A stretch of DNA of 64,000 bases from Amaurobius ferox (lineage: Eukaryota > Arthropoda > Arachnida > Araneae > Amaurobiidae), in the NCBI GenBank assembly GCA_951213105.1, contig OX578145.1:120695524-120759523 (forward strand), written 5' to 3'. Shown piece after piece: positions 24,242 to 34,759 of this stretch. Positions within the stretch are counted from its first letter, which is position 1. Each line of letters opens with the position of its first letter. Both the position numbers and the translations under genes were made by a program. The notes under the pieces were generated by a model. The model saw only the letters and a list, made by a program, of their open reading frames with translations. It searched no databases and had not been told where the DNA came from.

Positions 24242-24985
24242 TATTTCTTTGAACTTGTAAACTGCTGTGATTTTTTCCCCTCCCCCTATCACAGCTATTT
24301 TCGGTCTGGGAGGCGCCGGCTAATGCAAAGGGAGGCGAGAAAAGTTTAACAGAAATGTAATTTTCGTAACATAATATATATAAATAAACTTTCATAGCAT
24401 AACATTAAGTTTTATAACCTATTTTTTAAAGTATTTACCGCCACCAATCTCACTATAACGCCGATATAAACATGAAATAAACGTTTATTTGGAAAAAAAA
24501 TATTACATTTCGTTAAAATGGATTGATGAATTGCGATTGGTAAGATGTAATGTATAACTTAGTGCGTATTATGTATGGCATATATAGGTAGATTGCATAG
24601 TATAGTATTATCTGCATAGTTGATAGTATGGTCTTTGTAACTACAAGATTGATTGTAAAAATTGATTTTTTTTATTGGAAACTCCTTGTTTCGTAAATTG
24701 AATGATATCACTTGTTTGCAGTTTGCAAGTGCACAGGTTATAAAACGGCCACTAGAATTGATAGTCGCAGGAATCATCCGAAAAATACCCTCAAGTTCAA
24801 ACTTTACTCATAGCTAAAGAATAGAATATGTAAATATAAGAATAGAATGTCAGTAGAAGTATTTCAGAGGTGTGCGATTTTGCTTTTTATTGTTTTTGGT
24901 ATGATTACGTACTGATAATAATCATTAGTAATTCAGAAGTTGTATTTTTCAAGAATATAAATTTAATCCTAATATTTTTAGACGC
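24242..24985. other. Unassigned stretch
   Basis: A short GC-richer patch (GGTCTGGGAGGCGCCGGC) at about 24303. No gene or repeat that I recognise. Confidence 0.4.
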
Positions 24986-25250
24986 ATGGATAAATATTTG
25001 ACAGATTACAAGAGAAAATCCACTAATAATGAAGATAGTGATGTTGATACAAGTAAAGGTAGTGGGAATACAAGCAACAGAGTACAAGGAGGTTGAACTC
25101 CCAAGACATGAAAATACTATTCAACCTATTAACATTAGAATTCACAAGTGTTATTTTCGATGGCTTGAAAAAACCAATGTGTTTGTTTTGTACGAAAGCT
25201 TTGGATGCCAGCAAAGATCGTCACATGTGTGACAGTGACATTGTAGTCAC
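24986..25250 (+). pseudogene. hAT/ZBED-type transposase N-terminal remnant
   Basis: ATG 24986 opens MDKYLTDYKRKSTNNEDSDV, the style of N-terminus found in hAT-derived ZBED5/SCAND3-like proteins, and stops at 25096. In a shifted frame about 25141-25245 encodes DGLKKPMCLFCTKALDASKD followed by RHMC, which looks like the first half of a BED zinc finger (C-x2-C, then H). The frame change and loss of the catalytic part make it a remnant. Family assignment is by motif resemblance only. Confidence 0.45.
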
Positions 25251-25515
25251 GTGGCACCTGGGTTAAAATGTGACATCATATTTGTGACTTCTATGCGACG
25301 TTACCTATTAGTAACTTTGTAACTTCATTGTGACTATATTCTGCGACGTTTCCACAATTTAATTAACACGTAACAATGTGACGACATTACAATGGCAATT
25401 ACAATGTGAAGTCACAAACAAGTTAATATGCGACGTCACAAACGACCATGAAAATGACCAAAATAACTTCTCTGTGACCTCAATATGACATTGCCGAGAC
25501 GTACTGCGACGTCCT
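25225..25515 (+). repeat. GTGAC-rich degenerate repeat
   Basis: GTGAC, GTCAC or GCGACGT occurs about every 12-25 bp on either strand (for example GTGACATCATA, GCGACGTTACC, GCGACGTCACAAAC). No clean unit length. It lies between the hAT remnant and a HINE-A fragment. Confidence 0.5.
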
Positions 25516-25523
25516 GTGACCTT

Positions 25524-25984
25524 TTTTGAAAAATGTGCAGTATCTCAAGCACGGTTCATGTTAGCGTTCTAAAATTTATGTCAATCGTTTTCTAATGAAA
25601 AATTACATAAGAAATGTCTATTTGCGTAACTTTATTAGCGGATTGATTTTTTTACGATTTTTTCAAAATTTCACTCGAAAATTTAGGGGGGTTCTGAACA
25701 TTCGATTGCGTATAAAAACAATAGGCTTCCGGTATTTACGGATTGTGATTTTTGTACCAAGTTTCGTTCGAATCGGTCCATTCGTTCATCAGTTATCGTC
25801 TCCGTAGACTCACTGACACACACACACACACACACTTTCAAACGCACACACAGACATCACTTCAAAAATGTTTGATTCGTGATCAGGCATGCTTGAAATG
25901 TGTTCTCCCGTCGAAAACTCGAAGTCGAATTTTCGACACTGTCACAATACTTTGCTTATATATTATGTATATAAGGAAAGTAAA
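25524..25984 (+). mobile_element. HINE-A fragment, 5'-truncated
   Basis: Begins in the middle of the family at TGTGCAGTATCTCAAGCACG and runs through the CA tract to the 3' hairpin TATATAAGGAAAGTAAAAA. Confidence 0.8.
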
Positions 25985-26758
25985 AATTACCATTGGAATT
26001 TACCGTTCCCAATATAATTTGAATAGTCCAATTTGTTCAACCGTAATCTTCTTCACACACTCACACACATACACATTGAATTCAAAATTTATTTGGATTC
26101 AGAGATGCCCAAAACGTTTTAACCCATCAAAATCCAACAGTCAGTTTTCTGTTACTCATCACACAAATTTCCCTTAAAATATTGTTGGGTAAGTAAATTG
26201 TTTTAAATTATTACTCTATATTTTCATTTTAAAGAAATCTATAGAAAAATTTCCGTCTTCACCAATAAGTTGCAGAAAAATATCATATCCAAATTCAATA
26301 AATATTTCAGGTTTTTCTATACGTTTTCCAGAGATAACTAATATTTCAAAAACATTTCATAAAATAAAGAATAAAAAAAAAATGAAATAGAGCACGATTC
26401 AGCGATTTAATCTTTTAGATTTGTGTTTCAAATTCTCATAACTCATAGTTTCCTTTGTTTGATTTAGCTTGCGGTGTAGAAATACATTTCTTCCAGACTC
26501 TTTCGACTTTTTTTCTTTTCGGAATCAATTTTCTTTTTATACCTGGCTGTTGCTAAGCAACCAGAAACGGGCAACTCCATGCCCGTTCTGAGATAAATTC
26601 TGATCCAGATCAGTGCAAATTAGTAGAACAATGACTTAAGAAGAACTTTACTTCAAATTTAAATTTAATGAGATAATTTTATATTAAACGTATACTGATA
26701 AAGACATACTTAGGGAACCTATTATCTTTAATAAAACTGTTAAAGTAATTAAATAAAA
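25985..26758. other. Unassigned stretch with HINE debris and an X-box-like palindrome
   Basis: A CACACTCACACACATACACA tract near 26045 and GAGATGCCCAAAACG suggest an old HINE 3' part. From 26440 to 26640 the sequence resembles 52290-52490 and includes the 13-bp palindrome GTTGCTAAGCAAC (26549-26561). Confidence 0.45.
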
Positions 26759-27770
26759 CCAAGAAAGATCAATCAATCATTGATTATGAAACACTTTCCA
26801 ACTGCAATGCAATTTTATTTAAACATCGCTAAAAGCATAACAGCTAAAAGCATAAAAGGTAAAAATCGCATTTAAACATCGCTTTATTAAAACATCGCAC
26901 AGTACTGCAATAATTTATTATATTTGAAGGCTTCAAACTTCATGGAAAAGAATGAATTTTATTCAAATGACGTCATCGAAATATAAATAATCTGGTTCTC
27001 TATGTAAAAGCAATGAGTACTTCATTCCTATCATTTTTATTTCATAATCCAGAACTAAATAATTCTGAGTGAAAAGAAATCAGCAATTCTTATACAACTC
27101 ATCTTACTTTCACTTGTTTACATTCTGCATCCATTAAAATTAGGCTTCGTTGAAGAAATAGTCAAAGTTTGATGATCATTTAAACTAAAAAATATTGTAA
27201 TTGCGTTAGCACAAAATATACATGCACGGAAAACACGCAAAAATAAAGCGGTTTTAGGACGGATGTAACACTAAATATAAATTTAAAAGAACTTTAAAAA
27301 TCACGACTTTTACACTGGGAAAAAAATGGATGCCATGTTTTATTTTGAAGTGGGCCATGCGATCTCTTCATATAATATGGGTATAATAATTATTTTAATT
27401 TTTATTTAAAAAACTACTGAAGATATTTTTCTGATTTTTTTTATATATTTTATGGGTTACTTTGAATATTTCTTAAAATTTTCGAATTTTCGAATTTTAA
27501 ATTTGCTTAAAAAATGCTTGAAAAATTAGGTCCCATAGGGTTCAATGTATTTCACTTTTTCAACCCGGGTTCAATCCAAAACTGATTGGGTGATATTATT
27601 CATTTACATTCTCATATGTCCCATAGATCATCTCAACATCATCCTAAAATTTCATTTTGATAAAGCTATTTCTACAGCAGTTATCGTGCGAACGAACAGA
27701 CAGACAGACGGATAGAATGACAAAAGTCATAAACACTTTTCAACTGTGTTGGAAAGTGATAAAAAATTAA
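26759..27770 (+). mobile_element. HINE-C copy
   Basis: Opens CAAGAAAGATCAATCAATC with the 5' hairpin, then CACTTTCCAACTGCAATG. Contains AACCCGGGTTC and a short CAGA tract. Closes CACTTTTCAACTGTGTTGGAAAGTGATAAAAA, the 3' hairpin with a compensated TTGG/CCAA arm. Confidence 0.85.
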
Positions 27771-27906
27771 AAAAAGGTACAATATCGCCAGATCCGTACA
27801 TGTTGTCCTATAATCTATGCAATTTTCGTTTGAATGGAAAATAATATATGACAAGACTATTTTTGGAATATTTTCATCTTGTTATATATTCACTAGCAGA
27901 TATATC

Positions 27907-28805
27907 TGTAATGCCAGAAATGTAAAGTAATAAATATTTGGAAGGATTAAAAAATAATGGAACCAGGAATGCGTGCGGATTATCCCCACGCTAAGCAGAT
28001 GGGCGATAATATACAGGTGGCCCCATATCTTACATACCACGCCCATGTTTACATACCACGCTAAGCCGTTTGGCGGCAACCGAGACGGCGACGCCATGTC
28101 TACGGATTAGCCCTCAGCTCTGCATTTCAGCACGTGGACCGCGGACCGAAAAAGGGATATAAGTGAGAGTTGCTCGAAGTGGGAGTCAGAATTGGTCAAG
28201 GCAGGCTGTTGGAGTTAGACTAGTCAAGAAGAAGCGGCGGTAGCAGAGTTAAGAGTTGTGTGTGCGTCTCTGATATAGGAATTCGAAGGAGAGCTCATGT
28301 TCATCTGGTATTGCAAGTGTAAAGTGTGACAAAGCATCGGTGTTACCCAAGTTATATGAACGAAGATCAGGTACCGTACAATTAAACTATATGAGGATAA
28401 CCTCTTTGTCTAAATTTGTGTTTTTAAGGAAAAGCTAATTAATGCATCCCACCACGTGCTCCAACCAAATATCAATTCATATGGCATTACACCCCCCGAA
28501 CTACCATTGAGATGTATTCCACTATTGTGATATTTATTTAATTTGTAAAACTAAAGAGTGTAAATTGAGTATGTGATAAATAAATGTTTGTTCCTTTACT
28601 ATTAACCTTAATTTTTTAGTTTGTTAACTTAGTATCCCGTTAAGCACAGAAATAGGTGGGTTTTGCGGCCACCAACGCAATGTACACAGCAGTAAGTTTT
28701 AGAACAGATTACATGTATAATTAATATACTAATAAATAATTAATTTAATGTAAAATGCATTTTTGACAATATTAATTTTAATCAACAAAATTAATAATCG
28801 GCACA
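27907..28805 (+). repeat. 5' LTR of Gypsy-2
   Basis: Starts TGTAATGCCAG, ends TAATCGGCACA. Compared by eye with the 3' LTR the only difference found is A versus C in TTCATATGGC/TTCATCTGGC (about 28483). Carries the core promoter and a poly(A) signal AATAAA at 28579-28584. Confidence 0.97.
28158..28190 (+). promoter_or_regulatory. LTR core promoter of Gypsy-2
   Basis: TATAAG at 28158-28163 and an initiator-like TCAGA with its A at 28188, exactly 30 nt downstream of the TATA start. This sets the likely start of the genomic RNA. An identical copy lies in the 3' LTR at 35521-35553. Confidence 0.6.
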
Positions 28806-28807
28806 TT

Positions 28808-28820
28808 TGGTGCTCGTGAC
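28808..28820 (+). other. Primer binding site of Gypsy-2
   Basis: TGGTGCTCGTGAC begins 2 nt after the LTR. It equals the complement of the tRNA-His 3' end (TGGTGCCGTGAC) with one extra T after TGGTGC; another tRNA cannot be excluded. The leader to the gag ATG is about 250 nt and contains short upstream ATG frames. Confidence 0.5.
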
Positions 28821-29069
28821 TTTAGCAGTAACGGGGATAAAATAAGGATTTATGAAATTAATAAAAATAAAAGGAATAATAATAATAAAAAATAAATATT
28901 GATAAGGTTGGACAACTGGTGGCGACATAGATGATTGTGAAAATATTGTGCACAATTCTCATTTCTCCTTATGTTATATGTATGATTATGTAAAGTTTTA
29001 TCAATGAAATGGAAAAAATGGTTCTTCTAAATGAGATCGAAGGTATAATTAGAAAAATGGGATATAGGA

Positions 29070-30209
29070 ATGGGACCAGTTAAAAAAGTGGTGAAAAGTT
29101 CAATTATAACAAGGAGTTCAAGTTTGAAAGAAGATTCAAAAATATCAAATAAAAATTATAGTAAATTGGATAGAAATAATAAAAATATGGATATTCCAGT
29201 AATGCAGATCCTGCCATTATTTTGTGGGAGTAAGGAGGAAGATATAAATTTCTTTATAAAACAATTTGATGAATTAGCGGAGTTAGCAAGTTGGAAGGAA
29301 GAGCATAAAGTGGCTATCATTAAAACCAGATTAAAAGATAAGGCTATGCAGTTTTTAATTCAAAACCCTGAATTACAAAACGAAAAGGAGTTTGATAAAA
29401 TAAAAATATTACTAATAAATAAATTTTCAAACAGAATAACGATAACGCAAGAACAGGACGCTTTCAATAAAATAAAACAAACGCCTGATATGTCAGTGGA
29501 CGAGCTTGTGCTAAAAATAAAAAACGCAGCGCGTAAATTTTTGAACCTTAAGGATACAACAGATGGAGAGGTAGAGAAAATAACCAATAAAATAATGTTG
29601 GGAAAATTCATTAGCGCATTACGCCCTGATTTGGCAATTGAAGTGAAGAAAAAAGATCCGCAGCGGTTTGAAGATGCCATAAAAGATGCCGAACTGTTTG
29701 AAATAATTCTTAATGATAGGACTCCAGAAGAATCACATAACGAACTGAAAGAAATGTTACTTACAACACAGGTTCAAGATTTGACTTTAGAAATTAATAA
29801 ATTAAAATTGCAAAATATACCAAATCAATCCATGGAACGGGCTGTTTTTTGCATAGGGTGCGGAAAAAATGGACATTATTTCTCAGATTGCTGGTACAAT
29901 GAGTGTAATACTGCATTTGCAAGGAATCCCAAACGAAGGAAGTATCAGCAATATGGGTTGGAGCAAACAAATTATATCAGAGGAAACAGAAACGAAAATC
30001 TCAGAAATTTTGAACGAGAAGGATATGATAGAAATAATAGGGAATATCAAGGAAATAATAATGATCAAAGAAATTATTGCGATCAATTAGAAACCAACGT
30101 AGAAAATAGAGAGAGGCAAAGTATAAGAGGAAATTTTAGGGGGCGCAACGGAAGAAATATAAGATCAAACACATATGAGAGAAACAATAATAATAGTAAT
30201 TTAAACTAA
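29070..30209 (+). CDS. gag: Gypsy-2 Gag
   Basis: 379 residues. After a basic N-terminus (MGPVKKVVKSS) the capsid region starts about residue 45 (ILPLFCGSKEEDINFFIKQF) and runs to about 215 with the usual helical, charged composition. A CCHC zinc knuckle CIGCGKNGHYFSDC lies near residue 262. The C-terminus is rich in Arg, Asn and Gly, suited to RNA binding. It lacks the AsnRS-like domain of Gypsy-1 Gag. Start ATG 29070 is the first one followed by the long frame. The protein ends NSNLN at UUUAAAC-UAA, the frameshift site into pol. Confidence 0.95.
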   Translation: MGPVKKVVKSSIITRSSSLKEDSKISNKNYSKLDRNNKNMDIPVMQILPLFCGSKEEDINFFIKQFDELAELASWKEEHKVAIIKTRLKDKAMQFLIQNPELQNEKEFDKIKILLINKFSNRITITQEQDAFNKIKQTPDMSVDELVLKIKNAARKFLNLKDTTDGEVEKITNKIMLGKFISALRPDLAIEVKKKDPQRFEDAIKDAELFEIILNDRTPEESHNELKEMLLTTQVQDLTLEINKLKLQNIPNQSMERAVFCIGCGKNGHYFSDCWYNECNTAFARNPKRRKYQQYGLEQTNYIRGNRNENLRNFEREGYDRNNREYQGNNNDQRNYCDQLETNVENRERQSIRGNFRGRNGRNIRSNTYERNNNNSNLN

Positions 30210-30273
30210 GAGCTGGAATTTGGGACCAAGGAACGAATCGTACAAATTCCAGAGAAATAAATAAATTCGGTTC
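30200..30273 (+). promoter_or_regulatory. -1 frameshift signal of Gypsy-2: UUUAAAC plus predicted pseudoknot
   Basis: Gag codons AAT TTA AAC TAA place U UUA AAC (30200-30206) in the right register, immediately before the stop. The pol frame is closed by a TAA at 30197-30199 and opens at exactly 30200, so pol can only be entered here by a -1 shift. After 6 nt, CTGGAATTTG (30213-30222) pairs perfectly with CAAATTCCAG (30243-30252). The 20-nt loop holds GAACGAAT (30231-30238), which can pair with ATTC.GTTC (30265-30273, one bulged G) to give an H-type pseudoknot. Confidence 0.85.
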
Positions 30274-33200
30274 ACAAACATATAGAAATAACAAAAATGG
30301 AGATGACTGGCAAAACTATACAAATTTGAAGAGAGGACAATATTATGAAAATAATGATAAAGCAAAATATGATACCAAAAGTATCCTTTCAAGCGAATGT
30401 GAAAACGTATCTAGCCCACAATTACCGATGGTAGAAATAGATTGCAAAGGAATAAAAATAATAAGTGTAATTGATAGTGGGGCTCAAGTTAGTATTATAG
30501 ATTTGGAAACATTTCAAAAACTAAAACAGAATAGAAATGTAAAAATAAAATACATAACCAGAAGAGTAATACTTCAGACGTTTACTAAAGAAAATATAGA
30601 ATTTTTAAATTGCATTCAATTTTCATTTAGAATTGGGGAAAAGGCATGCAAAAATTATTTTTTCGTGACAAAACAGAACTTTCAGGGGCAATATAAAATG
30701 CTTTTAGGCTACGACTTTTTATCCTCACATAAAGCAATTTTAAATACAAAAGATAACGAAGTACAATTTGGGAATACTGCGATTAAATTGTATAAAAGTG
30801 AAAATACAAACCCAATACAGAATTCAAAACAAAAACCACAAAGCCAGGGAATTCGCGATGAAAATAGATATAATAGTAATTATGAAAATTATAATACTGA
30901 TGACGACGAATATGAGGAAATAAATAGTTGTTATAATGAATCCAATAATGAGAATGAAGATAGAATAAGCGATGATAATGATGACGACGAATATGAGGAA
31001 ATAAATAATTGTTGTAATGAATTCAATAATGAGAATGAAGGTAGAATAAGCGAGGATAATGAAAGCGATAACGATAGAAAAGACTCTAATATGCAAAATT
31101 GTAGCACTCGCGATAATGTAAATGATGGAAAATGGTTACCAAGTTCTAATGAAAGTAATAAGAATAAGAATGTTAAAAAGAAAGAGGAAAAGCAGATTTT
31201 CGCAAAATTGAAAAGAAAAATAACATTAAAGCCAGGGGAGTCAGAAATAGTCCAATTGATTTTGTCACAGGAATTAAATGAGGGACAGGATGTTTTATTT
31301 TCTCCAATAAAAATGGCAAGAACATTAATCACGGATGAAGCGATCCAAAGTATAGAAAATAAAAATAAGATTAGAATGTTGTTATACAATGAAAAAAATT
31401 GCCAAATTACACTTAATAAAAATATGAACGTGGGTATAATAACAGAACAAATCGAAATTGTTGATACAAAAAATAAAAGCAGTAAACCCACGTTGGAAAT
31501 TAATAATATTCAAAATTTAAATAAAACAGATTATCAACAAATTCGGGAATTAAGAAAGAAAGAAATATCTCCAGACGATTTTCAAGTACAGCACTTAAAT
31601 AAGGAAGATAGAAATAAAGTTATTGCATTAATGATGACCAATACAGAGGTTTTTTCAAAGTCATATGCTACCCTAGGTAAAACATCAGCAATAGTACCGA
31701 AAATCGAACTCATGCACAATTATCCTATTCAGAGTCGACCATACCCAATTCCGAGAGCAGTACGAGAAATTGCGCAAAAAGAAATTAGGGAATTATTGGA
31801 AAATGACATTATTGAAAGTTCACAAAGCACGTACGCTAGTCCCATAATTCTTGTAAAGAAACCAAGTAAACCAAATGAAGAACCTAAATATAGACTTGCT
31901 ATTGATTATAGGGCCATAAACGCGTATTTACCACTTTTGCCAATAAACTTACCAAAGGTGAAGGATATATTACAAAATATCGCTGGTAGTAAAATTTATA
32001 CAGTTATGGATTTGAAGGCGGCGTTTTTTCAGATCGAACTAAGAAAACAAGATAGAAAGGCCTTAACGTTCACAACTTTTATGGGAAATTTTAATCCTAA
32101 AAGAATTCCGTTTGGTCTTAAAAACTCAGGAGCATATTTTCAACTTTTAATGAACAAAGTGTTAGGAGATCTATCAGAGTTAAAAATATACTTTTACTTA
32201 GATGACTTAGTCATATGCGCACAAAATAACGACGAAATGTTAGAGAAAATCAAAATTGTTTTCCAAAGATTGAAAGAAAATAATTTAACACTCGACCCGG
32301 CGAAGTTACAGATATGCAAATCGCAAATTGAATTTTTAGGATATAAAGTAAATGCGAATGGTATAAGCCCATCAATAAAAAACTGTGCAAAAGTGCAAAA
32401 TTTCAAACAACCCCAAACGGTTAAACAAGTAAAAAGCTTTCTTGGGACAACAAACTATTTTAGAGGTCTGATAAAAAATTATGCACAAATTGCAGAACCG
32501 TTGGTAAATTTGACAAAAAAGAATGTTAGGTTCGAGTGGAATAATGAATGTAGAAAAGCTTTTGAAAAATTAAAAAATGCAATTTTTAAAGAACCAGTTG
32601 TAAGACAGCCTGATGAAGTAAACCCGTTTGTCTTAACTACGGATGGCTCAGGTAAGGGAATTAGTAGTATTTTGATGCAAAGGGTAAATGGAGTCGATCA
32701 TGTTATCGAATTTTATTCAAGACCTGTGAACCCGGCAGAGAAGCGTTATCCTGCAATAAAGCTAGAATTGCTAGCTATACACGCATCCTTACAACACTTC
32801 AGAGAATATCTGTTCGGAAGGAGTTTCACCTTGCTGAGTGACGCAAAATCCCTTATGTACCACATAAAATTAGATAAAATGCCAAATATCATATCGAGGT
32901 GGCTAATTGACATAAGTCAGTATGATTTTAAATTCAAATATCAAAAAGGTGAAAATAACGCAAGTGATTATTGCTCGAGATATGTATTTGACAATGATAA
33001 CCAAATCAAATATGTAAATACTTTAATTAAAAATGATGAGATAAATGTGGAGAAAATATTAGAGCAACAAATGGTAGATGAAAAATTAAGCAAAATTAGA
33101 GAGGAATTACAAAAAGGAAGAAACCGATATCACAATAACAAGGTATACTATATTGATAGCCAAAATAAACTGTTAATGGTAAAGAAGGAAAATAAAAGAC

Positions 33201-34555
33201 AAACGTATAGGAAAATAAATGAGAATAAGATTGTAATACCGCACTCGCTAAAGGGAAAGATAATAGAGATAGCACATTTCCCTCATTTCGGAGTAAAAAA
33301 GACATACCAATTACTTTCAAGAAAATATTTTTGGATAGGGGCTTTCCAAGACGTGGAAAATTTTTGTAAGTCTTGTAATCAATGCTTATTAGTAAAACAC
33401 AAAAATATACCACCAGCCAGACTTCAGGCTATGCCAGAAATATTAAAACCAGGAATATATTTACAACTGGATTGCGTAGGAAAACTACCGCGCAGTAATG
33501 GAGGAAATAATTTTGTAATTACAATTGTAGACATGTTTTCACGATACTTTGAGGCCTATGCAGTCAGAGACATTACTGCTAAAACAATAGTGAATAAGCT
33601 AACAAACTTCGTGACAACTTATGGAGTTCCAATTATTATTCAAAGCGATAATGCTCAAATTTTTAAAAGTAAAGAATACATAGATTTTACAAATGCATTA
33701 AATATTGAAAGGCGATACAGTTCGGTTTATTTCCCAAGTTCTTTAGGTCGTTGTGAAAGAATACACAGTGACATGAAACAATGTATAATGTGTTTGTCAA
33801 AGACTACGTTTGAATGGGATGAATCTTTAAAATGGTTTAAGTTTTATGTGAATAACACTATTAACAGTAATACAGGATTTGAGCCTTCATTCCTGTTCTA
33901 TCTTAGAGATTTATCATTGCCATTTGAAAATATTAAACAAACAAACATACCAAGTAAGGAAGAAATAGATATAATGTATAGTGATGTAAATAATTATAAA
34001 AATTATGTGGCACAGCATTTAAAAAATATAGATAAAGTAGTGAAAGACGCATCGGAACAACAAAAGCTGGTAAATGACAAACAAATAAAGAAATATAAAA
34101 TAGTGAGAAAAAACGATATATTTATAGGAGCGACAGTGTACCTAAAAAAGTTCCTAAAACCAAGGGTATTAGAGGATCGATATGATGGACCATTTAGAAT
34201 TACGAAATTAGTCCGAAATAATAATGTTATAATATGTCTTAAAAGTGATGAAAATAAAACTTATAAAGTGCACATAAATAAACTATACATGGCAGCGGAG
34301 CGAAAACAATATTTGAAAGATAGTGACGAAAGCGAATCAAACCACACACACACACAGGACAAAGAAAAAAATCAAAATGAGAAAGTGATTAGAAATAATG
34401 ATCAAAGTCAAATTAAGGAAGGGAAGGTCACTAAAGAAAAGCAATTAAACTGTGAAAATAATAGAAATGATGATGAGGTTTGTTATAATGCCAGAGGGTA
34501 TAATTTTCGCCCTCGAATTGTTGTAAATAGTAATTTCATAAAACAAAGAATATGA
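30200..34555 (+). CDS. pol: Gypsy-2 Pol polyprotein (PR-RT-RNase H-integrase)
   Basis: Translated by -1 frameshift from 30200; no ATG starts the frame. Numbering residues from 30326: protease VIDSGAQVSII with its Asp at 50; an acidic, Asn/Glu-rich spacer with an 81-bp duplication; reverse transcriptase with FLENDII-type start, VPFGLKN-type IPFGLKNSG and YLDD at 624-627; RNase H beginning TTDGSG (Asp 773); integrase zinc finger HFPHFG ... CKSCNQC from 984; catalytic Asp 1049, Asp 1108 and Glu 1144, that is D,D(35)E; a GPY/F-type C-terminal module (YDGPFRITK ... VHINKLY). No internal stop. It makes, cuts and integrates the element cDNA. A basic, Asn-rich tail of about 90 residues follows. Confidence 0.95.
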   Translation, partial: FKLRAGIWDQGTNRTNSREINKFGSQTYRNNKNGDDWQNYTNLKRGQYYENNDKAKYDTKSILSSECENVSSPQLPMVEIDCKGIKIISVIDSGAQVSIIDLETFQKLKQNRNVKIKYITRRVILQTFTKENIEFLNCIQFSFRIGEKACKNYFFVTKQNFQGQYKMLLGYDFLSSHKAILNTKDNEVQFGNTAIKLYKSENTNPIQNSKQKPQSQGIRDENRYNSNYENYNTDDDEYEEINSCYNESNNENEDRISDDNDDDEYEEINNCCNEFNNENEGRISEDNESDNDRKDSNMQNCSTRDNVNDGKWLPSSNESNKNKNVKKKEEKQIFAKLKRKITLKPGESEIVQLILSQELNEGQDVLFSPIKMARTLITDEAIQSIENKNKIRMLLYNEKNCQITLNKNMNVGIITEQIEIVDTKNKSSKPTLEINNIQNLNKTDYQQIRELRKKEISPDDFQVQHLNKEDRNKVIALMMTNTEVFSKSYATLGKTSAIVPKIELMHNYPIQSRPYPIPRAVREIAQKEIRELLENDIIESSQSTYASPIILVKKPSKPNEEPKYRLAIDYRAINAYLPLLPINLPKVKDILQNIAGSKIYTVMDLKAAFFQIELRKQDRKALTFTTFMGNFNPKRIPFGLKNSGAYFQLLMNKVLGDLSELKIYFYLDDLVICAQNNDEMLEKIKIVFQRLKENNLTLDPAKLQICKSQIEFLGYKVNANGISPSIKNCAKVQNFKQPQTVKQVKSFLGTTNYFRGLIKNYAQIAEPLVNLTKKNVRFEWNNECRKAFEKLKNAIFKEPVVRQPDEVNPFVLTTDGSGKGISSILMQRVNGVDHVIEFYSRPVNPAEKRYPAIKLELLAIHASLQHFREYLFGRSFTLLSDAKSLMYHIKLDKMPNIISRWLIDISQYDFKFKYQKGENNASDYCSRYVFDNDNQIKYVNTLIKNDEINVEKILEQQMVDEKLSKIREELQKGRNRYHNNKVYYIDSQNKLLMVKKENKRQTYRKINENKIVIPHSLKGKIIEIAHFPHFGVKKTYQLLSRKYFWIGAFQDVENFCKSCNQCLLVKHKNIPPARLQAMPEILKPGIYLQLDCVGKLPRSNGGNNFVITIVDMFSRYFEAYAVRDITAKTIVNKLTNFVTTYGVPIIIQSDNAQIFKSKEYIDFTNALNIERRYSSVYFPSSLGRCERIHSDMKQCIMCLSKTTFEWDESLKWFKFYVNNTINSNTGFEPSFLFYLRDLSLPFENIKQTNIPSKEEIDIMYSDVNNYKNYVAQHLKNIDKVVKDASEQQKLVNDKQIKKYKIVRKNDIFIGATVYLKKFLKPRVLEDRYDGPFRITKLVRNNNVIICLKSDENKTYKVHINKLYMAAERKQYLKDSDESESNHTHTQDKEKNQNEKVIRNNDQSQIKEGKVTKEKQLNCENNRNDDEVCYNARGYNFRPRIVVNSNFIKQRI
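30899..31060 (+). repeat. 81-bp in-frame tandem duplication in Gypsy-2 pol
   Basis: Two units starting GATGACGACGAATATGAGG at 30899 and 30980 differ at only a few positions. Each codes 27 residues beginning DDDEYEEIN. It lies between protease and RT and keeps the frame. Confidence 0.95.
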
Positions 34556-34702
34556 AAAATATGTAAAAAGTTTGTAATTAATGTCATAAATAGAAAGTGA
34601 TAATTGAGTGTATATGTATATGTTTTTATGTTTTAAATTGTGGATATAAGTATATTTCAAAAAGTATGTTATGTATTTCTGACATTACATATATGGCAAG
34701 TT

Positions 34703-34759
<57 letters not shown>

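Noticed and set aside
27882..28097. 71-residue and 84-residue minus-strand open frames, identical in both Gypsy-2 LTRs
   Set aside because: Antisense to the LTR. Identity simply reflects LTR identity, and there is no domain.
30824..31491. Long hydrophobic minus-strand frames across Gypsy-2 pol
   Set aside because: Mirror images of the Asn/Glu-rich coding strand. No independent signal.
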